Shown here piece by piece: positions 34,508 to 42,481 of a stretch of 64,000 bases of DNA (within the stretch, counting starts at the first letter, position 1; each line of letters begins with the position of its first letter). The position numbers were made by a program, and so were the translations under genes. The DNA comes from Butyrivibrio sp. CB08. Lineage in GTDB: Bacteria; Bacillota; Clostridia; Lachnospirales; Lachnospiraceae. The notes beneath the pieces are model-generated. The model did no database searches. It was not told where the DNA came from and worked only from the letters and a program-made list of their open reading frames with translations. The stretch lies in the NCBI RefSeq assembly GCF_003625485.1, contig NZ_RAIR01000005.1:62001-126000 (forward strand). The letters are read 5' to 3'.

Positions 34508-35051
34508 AAATTTTATTAAAGGTGACTAAAAAGGGAATGAAATAGATTATAAAGCTTTTCCATATAAGGACCATTTATATAAAGAGCTGCAATTGAGGTA
34601 TAAAACTAAATATTAGGACGTAAAAGAGAAAATAAAGGTCAAAAATCGTCTATAAAAGGCCGTATCGATCTGGTATGGCATCCCAGGATGTAAATCTTTA
34701 TAAGAAATAAAGTTTATGGCGACTTATTTGGTTAGAAATGGTGACAGAAAAGGGAATAAAATTGACTAATAAGATTAATACAATCAGGTCAAAAGTGATG
34801 TAAAGGGGCGCATATTTTTATAAAGGTGCATAAAAAGGGAAGAAAAAAGATTGACCGGATAGGACAACTGAAAATAGTGGTTTTAAGCTGATTTAGCCAC
34901 AAAATATTGTGAAAAATTGCTTGAAAGTGACAAAAAAGGGAATATAATAGAATTAAGGTTGATAAAAAGGGAATGTTATTTATTCCATAGAAACTAAAGG
35001 TGAATAAAAAAGGAACATCTTTATTATACCAATAGGTGTACAAAAAAGGAA
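34081..35051 (+). repeat. Iteron array of the replication initiator
   Basis: About 15 direct repeats related to GTGACTAAAAAGGGAA are all on the plus strand. Exact copies start at 34226, 34338 and 34522. Variants start at 34081, 34103, 34125, 34147, 34315, 34741, 34795, 34826, 34927, 34958, 35000 and 35036, with a weaker one near 34205. The first four are spaced exactly 22 bp, which is one repeat every two helical turns and is classic for theta plasmid iterons. The last copy (35036-35051) covers the ribosome binding site of the initiator gene. Confidence 0.88.
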
Positions 35052-35059
35052 CAATACCT

Positions 35060-36235
35060 ATGCAGAATGAAAAGAGAGATCAGCTTGTAGTAAGTAAGAA
35101 GACTTACAAGAAATCCAACGAACTCATCAACGCCATGGGAAAGGGAACGGCCCTGAGCCAGAAGCTTTTTGCTATCGGAATGCAGAATATTAAGGTTGAT
35201 GAGACCAATAATGTAGTTGCTACTATATATGGAACGGAGCTTCGTAAGATGTTTAAATCAAGCTCTGGGTCTTTGTATGAGCATATTGAAGCTCTTTGCG
35301 ACAGACAGATCAAGGGAGCTACAATTTTCGATTGGAATCTTCTTATGAAGGACAAGGAAAACGGTAAGATTGAGGCTCACCAGGTTGTAACTGATGCTTC
35401 TTTCAAGAATGGAACCCTTACACTTCGTTATAACAACTCTTTGACGGATAAAATCGTCAATCTGCAGAAGGATTACACCGTTCTTAGTTTGGCAGACACC
35501 TTGAGTTTAAAGAGTGTATATTCCTTAAGACTTTATGAGATGCTCAAGTCTGCATATGATTACCAGAGGGCTGTAACCAAGATGCAGGGAGAGATGGTAT
35601 TTGAATACAAGCTTACTGAGCTTAAGCTTGAGCTGGGCATAATTAACTCTGGCGGTAGCAAGGAGATCAAGACTGAGCTTGAAAAAGAGTTCCCAGATTA
35701 CGATAGAATTGACGAACTGGCTGAGAAAACAGGCCAGACCAAGTATAAAGAGTACAAGATATTCAACAGAAACGTATTATCCAAGGCTAAAGAGGAACTC
35801 AATAAAAAGACAAGCCTTCAGGTAGACTATGAGCCCATAAAGAACGGCCGTAAAACTGAAGGAATCAGATTCTTTGTAACCAAGAAAGATGCTGAAGCTG
35901 TTGAGAAAACAGCAGAAGTAGCTGTCAATAAGGACGAGATCTTAGACGATCTTATTGATCTTATGCATGACGACTTTAAGCTCAGGGAGATCAGGGAGCT
36001 GGCTGAACTTGCAGAATATGACTATGACAAGATCAAGAAGTCTTATGATTACATGAACAGTTACAGTTCACCAGTAGATGTTCCCATAGCTTTTATGAAG
36101 GATTGCATCAAGAACGAGTATTATAACAATAAGACCACTAAATTCAGGCCAAAAAGCAGCAATTCCTTCAATAATTTTGAGCAGCGAAATGACTATGATT
36201 TTGAGGAATTGGAAAAGAAATTACTAGACAACTAA
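35060..36235 (+). CDS. Plasmid-type replication initiator (Rep_3 / RepB family)
   Basis: The ATG at 35060 is chosen because AAAAAGGA precedes it; a GTG at 35036 lies inside the last iteron. The 391-residue protein has two winged-helix-like halves. The segment LADTLSLKSVYSLRLYEMLKSAYDYQ near 145-170 is a clear signature of Rep_3 initiators. The C-terminal third is helical and charged. It should bind the iterons upstream, open the AT-rich region and recruit the replisome. The final iteron over its ribosome binding site suggests autoregulation. It is followed by a palindrome site and the AAA+ ATPase gene. Confidence 0.85.
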   Translation: MQNEKRDQLVVSKKTYKKSNELINAMGKGTALSQKLFAIGMQNIKVDETNNVVATIYGTELRKMFKSSSGSLYEHIEALCDRQIKGATIFDWNLLMKDKENGKIEAHQVVTDASFKNGTLTLRYNNSLTDKIVNLQKDYTVLSLADTLSLKSVYSLRLYEMLKSAYDYQRAVTKMQGEMVFEYKLTELKLELGIINSGGSKEIKTELEKEFPDYDRIDELAEKTGQTKYKEYKIFNRNVLSKAKEELNKKTSLQVDYEPIKNGRKTEGIRFFVTKKDAEAVEKTAEVAVNKDEILDDLIDLMHDDFKLREIRELAELAEYDYDKIKKSYDYMNSYSSPVDVPIAFMKDCIKNEYYNNKTTKFRPKSSNSFNNFEQRNDYDFEELEKKLLDN

Positions 36236-36241
36236 TATATA

Positions 36242-36253
36242 TGTTATATAACA
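36242..36253. repeat. Isolated parS-like palindrome between the initiator and ATPase genes
   Basis: An exact TGTTATATAACA lies 6 bp after the initiator stop and about 16 bp before the ATPase start. Confidence 0.75.
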
Positions 36254-36269
36254 AATATAAAGGGGCTTT

Positions 36270-37580
36270 ATGGAAAAAATCGTAGCAAAACTGCTTATTT
36301 TCGGGGATTTACCAGAAGATTCAATTCTTATTCAGCTATCTAAGGTATACAGAGATTTCCACAGCGGAGATTATTCAAAAGATGATCTTATAGCAAGATG
36401 CTACAAGCAGATCAAGTGTCTTTTGGAGCTTGGTACTGCCTGTGCTTTTGACAAGAATCTCTGGCACAATTATCTGACCTATATCCTTATCATGAGTGAG
36501 AATCCATTTACCTTAACCTGTGAAAAAGTGGGCTATAAGGATGGAAGTGTCAATCATTTCGCAAAAAGCGATTTTAAGGCCTTTAAAGAGCTTTTTGACT
36601 ATGACTTTACTGAGCTTGAAAAAGAGCTGGATATAGACTGTTTTAGCTGCATAACTAACTATAAAGCTATAGATAAGCCTCAGCTGATGTATAACAAGAA
36701 TGTCAGCGAAAAAGTCAGGGGACTTAGTGAGAAATTAGAGCAGACAAAAGATGTAGAAGAGTTTTTTGAGGCTGTAACAGGCTTTTACAAGGCTATTGGC
36801 GTGGGAGCATTTGGACTTAACAAGGCCTTCAGGTTTAGAGAATTGCCTACAGGATCCGTGGAATTTATGGCAATAAATAATATGGACACTGTAGTTTTAA
36901 GTGACCTGGTGGGCTATGAGCTTCAAAAAGAAAAGCTCGTTGCCAATACAAGAGCTTTCGTTAAGGGGCAGAGAGCTAACAATGTGCTTCTTTTTGGCGA
37001 CAGTGGAACTGGAAAATCCACCAGTATCAAGGCTATAGTCAATGAATTCTATTCAGAAGGCCTTAGGATGATAGAGATATACAAGCATCAGTTCAAGTAT
37101 CTGTCGCAGGTTATTGCCCAGATAAAGAACAGGAACTACAAGTTTATCATCTACATGGATGACCTGTCTTTTGAAGAGGATGAGTCTGATTACAAGTTCT
37201 TAAAGGCACTTATAGAGGGCGGTGTAGAGACAAGGCCTGACAACATTCTTATCTACGCCACTTCAAACAGAAGGCATCTTATCAAGGAAACCTGGAGAGA
37301 CAGGACAGATGTGGAGCAGGATGGTGATATCCACAGGTCCGACACCATGGAAGAGAAGCTTTCCCTGGCAAACAGATTTGGCGTTACTATCGGTTATTAC
37401 AAGCCTTCAAGGCAGGAGTTCTATGAGATCGTAAGAGAACTGGCCGAGAGAAATGGTCTGGATATTGCCCAGGATGAGCTTAAGCTTGAAGCGGACAGAT
37501 GGGAAATGAGCCATGGAGGCATATCTGGAAGAACTGCCCAGCAGTTTATCGACCATCTCCTTGGAAAGAATGTTATATAA
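36270..37580 (+). CDS. AAA+ ATPase of the DUF815 type
   Basis: The 436-residue protein has an N-terminal helical region of about 200 residues and then an ATPase core. The core shows a VELVGYE-like lead ([17 protein letters not shown]), Walker [10 protein letters not shown] (243-251), Walker [11 protein letters not shown] (292-301), a sensor-type YATSNRRHL and a C-terminal lid with [12 protein letters not shown]. This is the DUF815 family, which is chromosomal in many Clostridia and of unknown role. It starts 34 bp after the initiator stop with AAAGGGG upstream, so it is probably co-transcribed. A helicase-loader-like role is an inference from position only. Its stop codon lies inside a parS-like palindrome. 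Confidence 0.82.
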   Translation: MEKIVAKLLIFGDLPEDSILIQLSKVYRDFHSGDYSKDDLIARCYKQIKCLLELGTACAFDKNLWHNYLTYILIMSENPFTLTCEKVGYKDGSVNHFAKSDFKAFKELFDYDFTELEKELDIDCFSCITNYKAIDKPQLMYNKNVSEKVRGLSEKLEQTKDVEEFFEAVTGFYKAIGVGAFGLNKAFRFRELPTGSVEFMAINNMDTVVLSDLVGYELQKEKLVANTRAFVKGQRANNVLLFGDSGTGKSTSIKAIVNEFYSEGLRMIEIYKHQFKYLSQVIAQIKNRNYKFIIYMDDLSFEEDESDYKFLKALIEGGVETRPDNILIYATSNRRHLIKETWRDRTDVEQDGDIHRSDTMEEKLSLANRFGVTIGYYKPSRQEFYEIVRELAERNGLDIAQDELKLEADRWEMSHGGISGRTAQQFIDHLLGKNVI

Positions 37581-37582
37581 CA
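37571..37582. repeat. parS-like palindrome overlapping the ATPase stop codon
   Basis: An exact TGTTATATAACA includes the last codons and the TAA of the ATPase gene. Confidence 0.75.
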
Positions 37583-37587
37583 AATAT

Positions 37588-37619
37588 AAAGCATATAACC
37601 AATATAAGTTATATGCTTT
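37588..37619. terminator. Terminator after the ATPase gene
   Basis: A perfect 12-bp stem (AAAGCATATAAC / GTTATATGCTTT) with an 8-base loop and a following T-rich run lies between the convergent ATPase and cysteine-rich genes. Confidence 0.75.
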
Positions 37620-37627
37620 ATTTATTA

Positions 37628-37843
37628 TCATGGATTCCATTTTAAGTTAGGACAATTAGGAGCGCAGCCTGCCAGTGCGTTATTTCTGACCTCACAGGAA
37701 GCATTACGGCAGTCACTGCACTTAAATGTATAGTGATATGAATATCTTATCTTGCATGTTCTGCAGCAAAATGGATTGGCGCTGTTTCTCGCGGTGAAAG
37801 ATCGTCCGCATCCCACACAAGTAATGACAACATTATGAGCCAT
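37628..37843 (-). CDS. Small cysteine-rich zinc-ribbon-like protein
   Basis: The ATG at 37843 has GGAGG six bases away; a longer frame to 38083 reads through the divergent hypA start and is rejected. The 71-residue protein has nine cysteines, including CVGCGRSF, CCRTC, CSDC and a C-terminal CAPNC. The paired CxxC and CxxxC spacings suggest two zinc sites. No membrane segment is present. Such proteins often bind nucleic acid or act as small adaptors. It converges with the ATPase gene and diverges from hypA. Confidence 0.65.
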   Translation of the reverse strand: MAHNVVITCVGCGRSFTARNSANPFCCRTCKIRYSYHYTFKCSDCRNASCEVRNNALAGCAPNCPNLKWNP

Positions 37844-37948
37844 ACTCCACCTCCTAACAGTATTATTACAAGAAAATCGGTGACATTCAATTAAATTGTA
37901 GTAAAATGGACATAAAAAATAAATAGTTTCTGAAGTTAGGGATAAGAA

Positions 37949-38296
37949 ATGCATGAAATGAGCTATATTGCAAGAATGGTTTCTCTTGCAGTAGAGGTGG
38001 CAAATGATAATAATGCCAAGAAAGTTAAGAGCATAGAAGTTAGTATAGGTAAAACAAGTGGTGTAATGCCATATTATATGCATAAATACTATCCAGATGC
38101 CTCCAGAGGAACGATTCTGGAAGGAGCTGAGCTTATATGCAATGAAGTACCTGTAACAGCATTATGCGAGGAGTGTGACAGGAAATATGAGCCATCAAGG
38201 GAAAATAACTACCTTTGTCCTCACTGCGGCGGACGTAAGGCTCACATAATTGCTGGAAAAGACGTAGTACTTACAAATGTTGTCATTGAAGACTAA
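37949..38296 (+). CDS. hypA: HypA/HybF-type nickel metallochaperone
   Basis: The 115-residue protein starts MHEMSY, the family N-terminus whose His2 binds nickel. It has the structural zinc site formed by Cys73, Cys76, Cys90 and Cys93 (CEEC and CPHC) followed by GGRKAHIIAG. HypA delivers nickel during maturation of hydrogenase or urease. No hydrogenase or urease gene is in the window. Its direct neighbour is larC, 14 bp downstream, so its nickel may go to the LarC pathway or to a hydrogenase encoded elsewhere. Confidence 0.88.
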   Translation: MHEMSYIARMVSLAVEVANDNNAKKVKSIEVSIGKTSGVMPYYMHKYYPDASRGTILEGAELICNEVPVTALCEECDRKYEPSRENNYLCPHCGGRKAHIIAGKDVVLTNVVIED

Positions 38297-38310
38297 AGAA
38301 AGGCGGATTT

Positions 38311-39564
38311 ATGAAGATACTTTACCTGGAGTGTAAGATGGGCATTGCTGGCGATATGCTGGCTTCAGCTTTACTTAGCCTTTTTGATGACAAAGAAAAG
38401 GTGATTGCAGAGCTTAATGCCATGGGAATCCCCAAGGTTAAATATCAGTTCGGTAAAACGGAAAAATGCGGAATTGTTGGAGATCATATCTCTGTCCTTA
38501 TTGATGGAGTAGAGGAAGAGAGTGTAGATGCAGATCATCATGACCATGACAACGATCACCACCATCATGAACATGATCATCACGAGCATAATGATCACCA
38601 TGAGCACAGACACAATTCACTGTATCAGATAGAAGAAATTATAGAAGGACTTAACATTTCAAAAGAGATTCGCAGCGACATTAGAGAGGTTTATCAGTTA
38701 CTTGCTGAAGCTGAGAGTGAAGTACATGGAGTGAGCGTATCAGAGATCCACTTCCATGAGGTGGGCAATCTGGACGCCATAGCAGATATATCTGCTGTAT
38801 GTTACCTGATGCATGAGCTCGATCCGGACAAGGTTATTGTATCCCCCATAAATGTCGGAAATGGCCAGGTTAAGACCTCGCACGGTATTCTGCCAGTACC
38901 AGCTCCCGCAACAGCGAACCTTTTAAAGGGAATACCAAGCTATTCCTCTGACAGGATAAATGGAGAGCTATGTACTCCTACAGGAGCAGCTCTTGTTAAA
39001 TATTTTGCCTTTGATTTTGGTCCTCAGCCTGTTATGTCAGTAGAGCAGATTGGCTATGGTATGGGCAAAAAAGATTTTCCTCAGGCTAACTGCGTAAGGG
39101 CGCTTTGGGGCGACGCCAAGGACGAGGCAGATGTGGTAGTAGAGCTGTCCTGCAATGTAGATGATATGACTCCAGAAGAGATTGGATTTGCTACAGAGAT
39201 GCTCTTTGAAGCAGGTGCACTGGAGGTTTATACAATATCAATTGATATGAAAAAGAACAGACCAGGCTTCCTTTTGACCTGCATGTGCAGAGAGGATAAA
39301 AAGGAAACAATAGTAAAAACTATCTTCAAGCACACGACAACGATAGGGATCAGAGAGAATATAAGCAGCAGATATGTGCTAAATAGAGAGATCAGAAGGA
39401 TAGAGACGCCCTATGGAGAGGTAAGAATCAAAACTTCTTCTGGATATGACGTAAAACGTAGCAAGTTTGAATACGATGATCTTGCTGGAATCTCCAGAAG
39501 GACAGGAAAATCTGTTTTAGAGCTCAAAAACGAGCTTAAAGATCTGCTACCGTATGAAGAGTAA
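38311..39564 (+). CDS. larC: Nickel pincer cofactor biosynthesis protein LarC
   Basis: The 417-residue protein matches LarC (formerly DUF111): MKILYLECKMGIAGDMLASALL at the N-terminus, HFHEVGNLDAIADI, TPTGAAL, and the C-terminal domain with CNVDDMTPEEIG. A histidine-rich stretch at 75-101 contains 15 His residues and should hold nickel. LarC inserts nickel into the pyridinium-thiol cofactor, using CTP. In some bacteria larC is read as two frames, but here it is one continuous frame. No larA, larB or larE is nearby. AAAGG precedes the start. Confidence 0.93.
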   Translation: MKILYLECKMGIAGDMLASALLSLFDDKEKVIAELNAMGIPKVKYQFGKTEKCGIVGDHISVLIDGVEEESVDADHHDHDNDHHHHEHDHHEHNDHHEHRHNSLYQIEEIIEGLNISKEIRSDIREVYQLLAEAESEVHGVSVSEIHFHEVGNLDAIADISAVCYLMHELDPDKVIVSPINVGNGQVKTSHGILPVPAPATANLLKGIPSYSSDRINGELCTPTGAALVKYFAFDFGPQPVMSVEQIGYGMGKKDFPQANCVRALWGDAKDEADVVVELSCNVDDMTPEEIGFATEMLFEAGALEVYTISIDMKKNRPGFLLTCMCREDKKETIVKTIFKHTTTIGIRENISSRYVLNREIRRIETPYGEVRIKTSSGYDVKRSKFEYDDLAGISRRTGKSVLELKNELKDLLPYEE

Positions 39565-39570
39565 AAATAA

Positions 39571-39603
39571 GAGCTTTAAAGGCTAAAATCGCCTTTAAAG
39601 CTC
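39571..39603. terminator. Bidirectional terminator after larC
   Basis: A perfect 13-bp stem (GAGCTTTAAAGGC / GCCTTTAAAGCTC) with a 7-base loop lies between larC and the convergent lipoprotein gene. Confidence 0.88.
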
Positions 39604-39614
39604 ATTTTTATGTG

Positions 39615-40850
39615 TTATTCGTTTGCAAGTTCCTGTATGGCGTTATGTGAGTTTGTAATAGCTTCATCTACGCTTATTTCGCCGTCAATACACTTTACCA
39701 GCTCTTCGCCAAATACTTCCTCTATTCTTGCCCATTTTGTTGTTCTTGGACGAACTCTTGAGTTGTTGGTTCCGCTATAGAGCTGCTCAAAGAATGGGTA
39801 TTTGCTAAGGACCTCAGGATCTCTGAAAATGCTCTTTCTGGTGGGGACACCACCATATTCAAGGGCCTGTCTTTGTACATCTTCGCTGGTAAGATATGCA
39901 GCAAGCTTAAGAGCCAGTTGTGGGTCTTTTGAATTGCTTGTAACTCCGAGAAGCCAGTTGCCAATCTCTCCGGTAGCAAGAACCTGGGAAGATGAAGTCT
40001 TTTTTCCAGGTATCTGAGCAATCGCTGCGCTCGAACCGCTTCCAGAAATAAACCATGATGGCCACCCCAGTGCTATTCCAGCTTCGCCTGTGGTGATGGC
40101 TTCTATAAGCTCATCTTTACTGTAATTGCCACCAGTCTGGTAGAGCTTGCAGTAGAACTCCAAAGCCTCGCGGCTTTGTCTTGAATCCAGGACAACTTTT
40201 CCGTCTTCGTCAAACAGATCCCCGCCAAAAGCCCATAAAATTGGGAGGAAATCCGATACAATGGGGTTTCCTGACTGGCCGCGGATGGCATAGCCTTTCT
40301 TTCCACTAAGTTTTAGCTCTTCGCATTTTCCATAGATGCCGCTCCAGCTACTAAGAATTGATGGATCTGATATCAGATTTTCATTGTAGAATATCAGCTG
40401 GACATTGCCTGAAAATGGCAGGGCATAAGTAGCCCCAAGTGGATAGGGGTCTTTCCCGAGAAGCTTAGATTTTTCAACGAAATCCTCATCATCAGAATAA
40501 CCAAGCTGAGTGAGGTTTTGTATTATCTTTTTCTCGATGTATTCAGGCATAAGAGGGTCATCTATCATGATGACATCATATATACCTTCAGGATTTGACG
40601 CGTCATCGAGAGCATTTTTATGAATGTCGTCCGCACTCAGTGGAACAACATTTACTACACAGTTATTCTCTGCCTCAAAGGCACCTTTAACTGCGTTTAT
40701 AACATCAGTGTGAGATCCGTCTCTGGCGGCGATAGTAATAGTAGTCTGCGGGCCTTTGGAAGCTTCATTTTTGCCTTCGCATCCAAAGCATGTTACCAGG
40801 AGAACAGATATTAAAAAAACGACAACGGTTTTTTTAAGTATTTGTCTCAT
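39615..40850 (-). CDS. Extracellular solute-binding lipoprotein (ABC carbohydrate type)
   Basis: The 411-residue protein has a lipoprotein signal with Cys24 and the two-lobed solute-binding fold of family 1. Recognisable parts include TITIAARDGSHTDVI near the start, PEGIYDVIMIDDP, LPFSGNVQLIFYN and the C-terminal VPTRKSIFRDPEVL. It would capture a sugar or related solute outside the membrane and pass it to an ABC permease. No permease or ATPase genes are next to it, so it is an orphan receptor or serves a distant or shared transporter. GGAGGGG precedes the start. Confidence 0.88.
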   Translation of the reverse strand: MRQILKKTVVVFLISVLLVTCFGCEGKNEASKGPQTTITIAARDGSHTDVINAVKGAFEAENNCVVNVVPLSADDIHKNALDDASNPEGIYDVIMIDDPLMPEYIEKKIIQNLTQLGYSDDEDFVEKSKLLGKDPYPLGATYALPFSGNVQLIFYNENLISDPSILSSWSGIYGKCEELKLSGKKGYAIRGQSGNPIVSDFLPILWAFGGDLFDEDGKVVLDSRQSREALEFYCKLYQTGGNYSKDELIEAITTGEAGIALGWPSWFISGSGSSAAIAQIPGKKTSSSQVLATGEIGNWLLGVTSNSKDPQLALKLAAYLTSEDVQRQALEYGGVPTRKSIFRDPEVLSKYPFFEQLYSGTNNSRVRPRTTKWARIEEVFGEELVKCIDGEISVDEAITNSHNAIQELANE

Positions 40851-40999
40851 TTTATTCCCCTCCGAATAAGAATAATTTTATCATGTTTTCGATGTGAAAT
40901 ATATGAAAAATTAATAATATATTGATAAAAGTTTGCGCGTTACTGTTGTATAATTATAATTGGAAACTTGTAACCTACACAAACTTTAAGGAAACTGCG

Positions 41000-42403
41000 A
41001 TGCAAGAAAAAGACATAGAGGGAAAAATTGGATATTTGGCAGATGCAGATCTTTCGCCCAGTGACATTCTTTTCATGTTAAAAGAGCTGCCAGACGCCTG
41101 CTGTATATTCAAGGTCCTTACGGATCCCTTTGGAACAGTAAAAGACATGCTGTTTCTTTTTGCCAATGAAAAATATGCACAGCTTACCGGTTATTCTACT
41201 GCAGAGCTTGTCGGAAATACATTTTATAAAACTGTGAATAATCAGGATGAAGACTGGATAAAATTCAGCTATCAGGCTGCGATCCTGCGCCAGTCATCTA
41301 TCAACAGATCTTACAACAGCCAGCATGATATGTGGCTGGAGTTTTGGGTTGTTCCTGTATATCAGAAGGGCTTCTGTGCCTACATTATCCATGACGTAAC
41401 GGCTACTAAAAAAGAAGAGGACACAAGGGCGTTTCAGACCAAGACCAGCAACCTTGTTATTGAGTGTGCAAAGGCAGCTTCAACCTCTGATTTTGCCAAA
41501 GGAACGAAGAGAGTTCTAAGGATACTTGGTCAGACCCTTGAGGCTGACAGGGTATATGTGGTAAGAACTGAAGGAAATAAGCTTATTGACAGGTATGAGT
41601 GGATAAGTAAGAGCGGTTCCTCAGATCTTCCCTCCAAAAAGGTGTTTGAAAAGTACGACCTCGTAGATAAGTGGAACAGGCAGCTTAAGGGCAAGGATTT
41701 CTCCTGCGTGAATGACACTTCTCTTTTAGCGGATCTCGTTCCTGATATATACAATGAGTATTTGGCTGGTAGATGCGCCAGATTTGCAATTTCTGTCCTG
41801 AGGAATAAGGATGAGAGGTTAGGATTTCTTGTAGCGGACAATTACGCCTTGGATTTACAGGTAGATATCTCTGAAGTTATGGAGACCGTAAGTATTTTCT
41901 TATCCTCACAGATCACTAACCACGAGCTCAATCAGGAGCTGAGGTTCCTTGGTGGTCACGATGCGCTTACAGGCCTTGGAAACAGGTACTCTTTAAGTCA
42001 GGAGCTTGGCCTTCTTAGAGAGATGTCAGTATCAGTGGGAGTGTGTTATACCGACATTAATGGTCTTAAGGCTATTAACGATGAAAAGGGACATGAAGCC
42101 GGAGATAAGCTTATCACGGACACTGCAGCGCTCTTCGGAGCGATCTTCAAGAAAAAGTTCTGCTACAGATTTGGCGGAGATGAGTTTATAGCAGTGGTGC
42201 CTGAAATTGACAGGGAGAAATTCTCTGAACTGGTAGAAAAGTTCAGGACCAAGGCAAAAGGTGTTGCCATAGCTGTTGGATGGGAGTGGTCGGACAATTC
42301 CAGCGATGTAAATAAACTCATCAAAAAAGCTGACGACGAAATGTACAAGGACAAGGCCAGATATTATAAGAGCCATGAAAGACGTCATGCCAATAATACA
42401 TAA
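41000..42403 (+). CDS. PAS-GAF-GGDEF diguanylate cyclase
   Basis: The ATG at 41000 follows AAGGAAAC; a longer frame to 40922 lacks a site. The 467-residue protein has a PAS domain at about 20-140 (FANEKYAQLTGYSTAELVGN), a GAF-like domain at about 145-310 and a GGDEF domain from about 320 with LGNRYSL and the intact motif RFGGDEF. No membrane segment is seen, so it senses an internal signal and makes cyclic di-GMP. No RxxD site just ahead of the motif is evident. It diverges from the solute-binding lipoprotein gene and ends at a terminator. Confidence 0.9.
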   Translation: MQEKDIEGKIGYLADADLSPSDILFMLKELPDACCIFKVLTDPFGTVKDMLFLFANEKYAQLTGYSTAELVGNTFYKTVNNQDEDWIKFSYQAAILRQSSINRSYNSQHDMWLEFWVVPVYQKGFCAYIIHDVTATKKEEDTRAFQTKTSNLVIECAKAASTSDFAKGTKRVLRILGQTLEADRVYVVRTEGNKLIDRYEWISKSGSSDLPSKKVFEKYDLVDKWNRQLKGKDFSCVNDTSLLADLVPDIYNEYLAGRCARFAISVLRNKDERLGFLVADNYALDLQVDISEVMETVSIFLSSQITNHELNQELRFLGGHDALTGLGNRYSLSQELGLLREMSVSVGVCYTDINGLKAINDEKGHEAGDKLITDTAALFGAIFKKKFCYRFGGDEFIAVVPEIDREKFSELVEKFRTKAKGVAIAVGWEWSDNSSDVNKLIKKADDEMYKDKARYYKSHERRHANNT

Positions 42404-42410
42404 TAAAAAA

Positions 42411-42436
42411 GAGCAGCTCCCATGCGGAAGCTGCTC
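42411..42436. terminator. Terminator after the PAS-GGDEF gene
   Basis: An 8-bp stem (GAGCAGCT / AGCTGCTC) with a 10-base loop is flanked by an A-run on the left and a T-rich run on the right. Confidence 0.75.
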
Positions 42437-42453
42437 TATATTTTAAACCAAAA

Positions 42454-42465
42454 TGTTATATAACA
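42454..42465. repeat. Isolated parS-like palindrome between convergent genes
   Basis: An exact TGTTATATAACA lies between the PAS-GGDEF terminator and the pta stop, about 9.7 kb from the main cluster. Confidence 0.7.
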
Positions 42466-42481
42466 TATATGCTACATATAA

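Larger units (their letters stand above)
32130..35059. other. 2.9 kb non-coding replication and partition region
   Basis: The stretch is very AT-rich and holds no open frame with a plausible start site or composition. The left end (32.24-32.84 kb) has the palindrome cluster, the middle (32.85-34.05 kb) is mostly A and T with no clear element apart from two near-DnaA boxes, and the right end (34.08-35.05 kb) is the iteron array. The middle may be the unwinding region. Three copies of a CGCATAAATACAGG-like motif lie between 33.4 and 34.5 kb. Confidence 0.75.

Noticed and set aside
32242-35051. Repeats considered as a CRISPR array
   Set aside because: The units are 12-16 bp with no uniform spacers, no cas genes are present, and the repeats fit parS and iterons.
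38311-39564. Split larC with a programmed frameshift
   Set aside because: The gene is one continuous 417-codon frame here.
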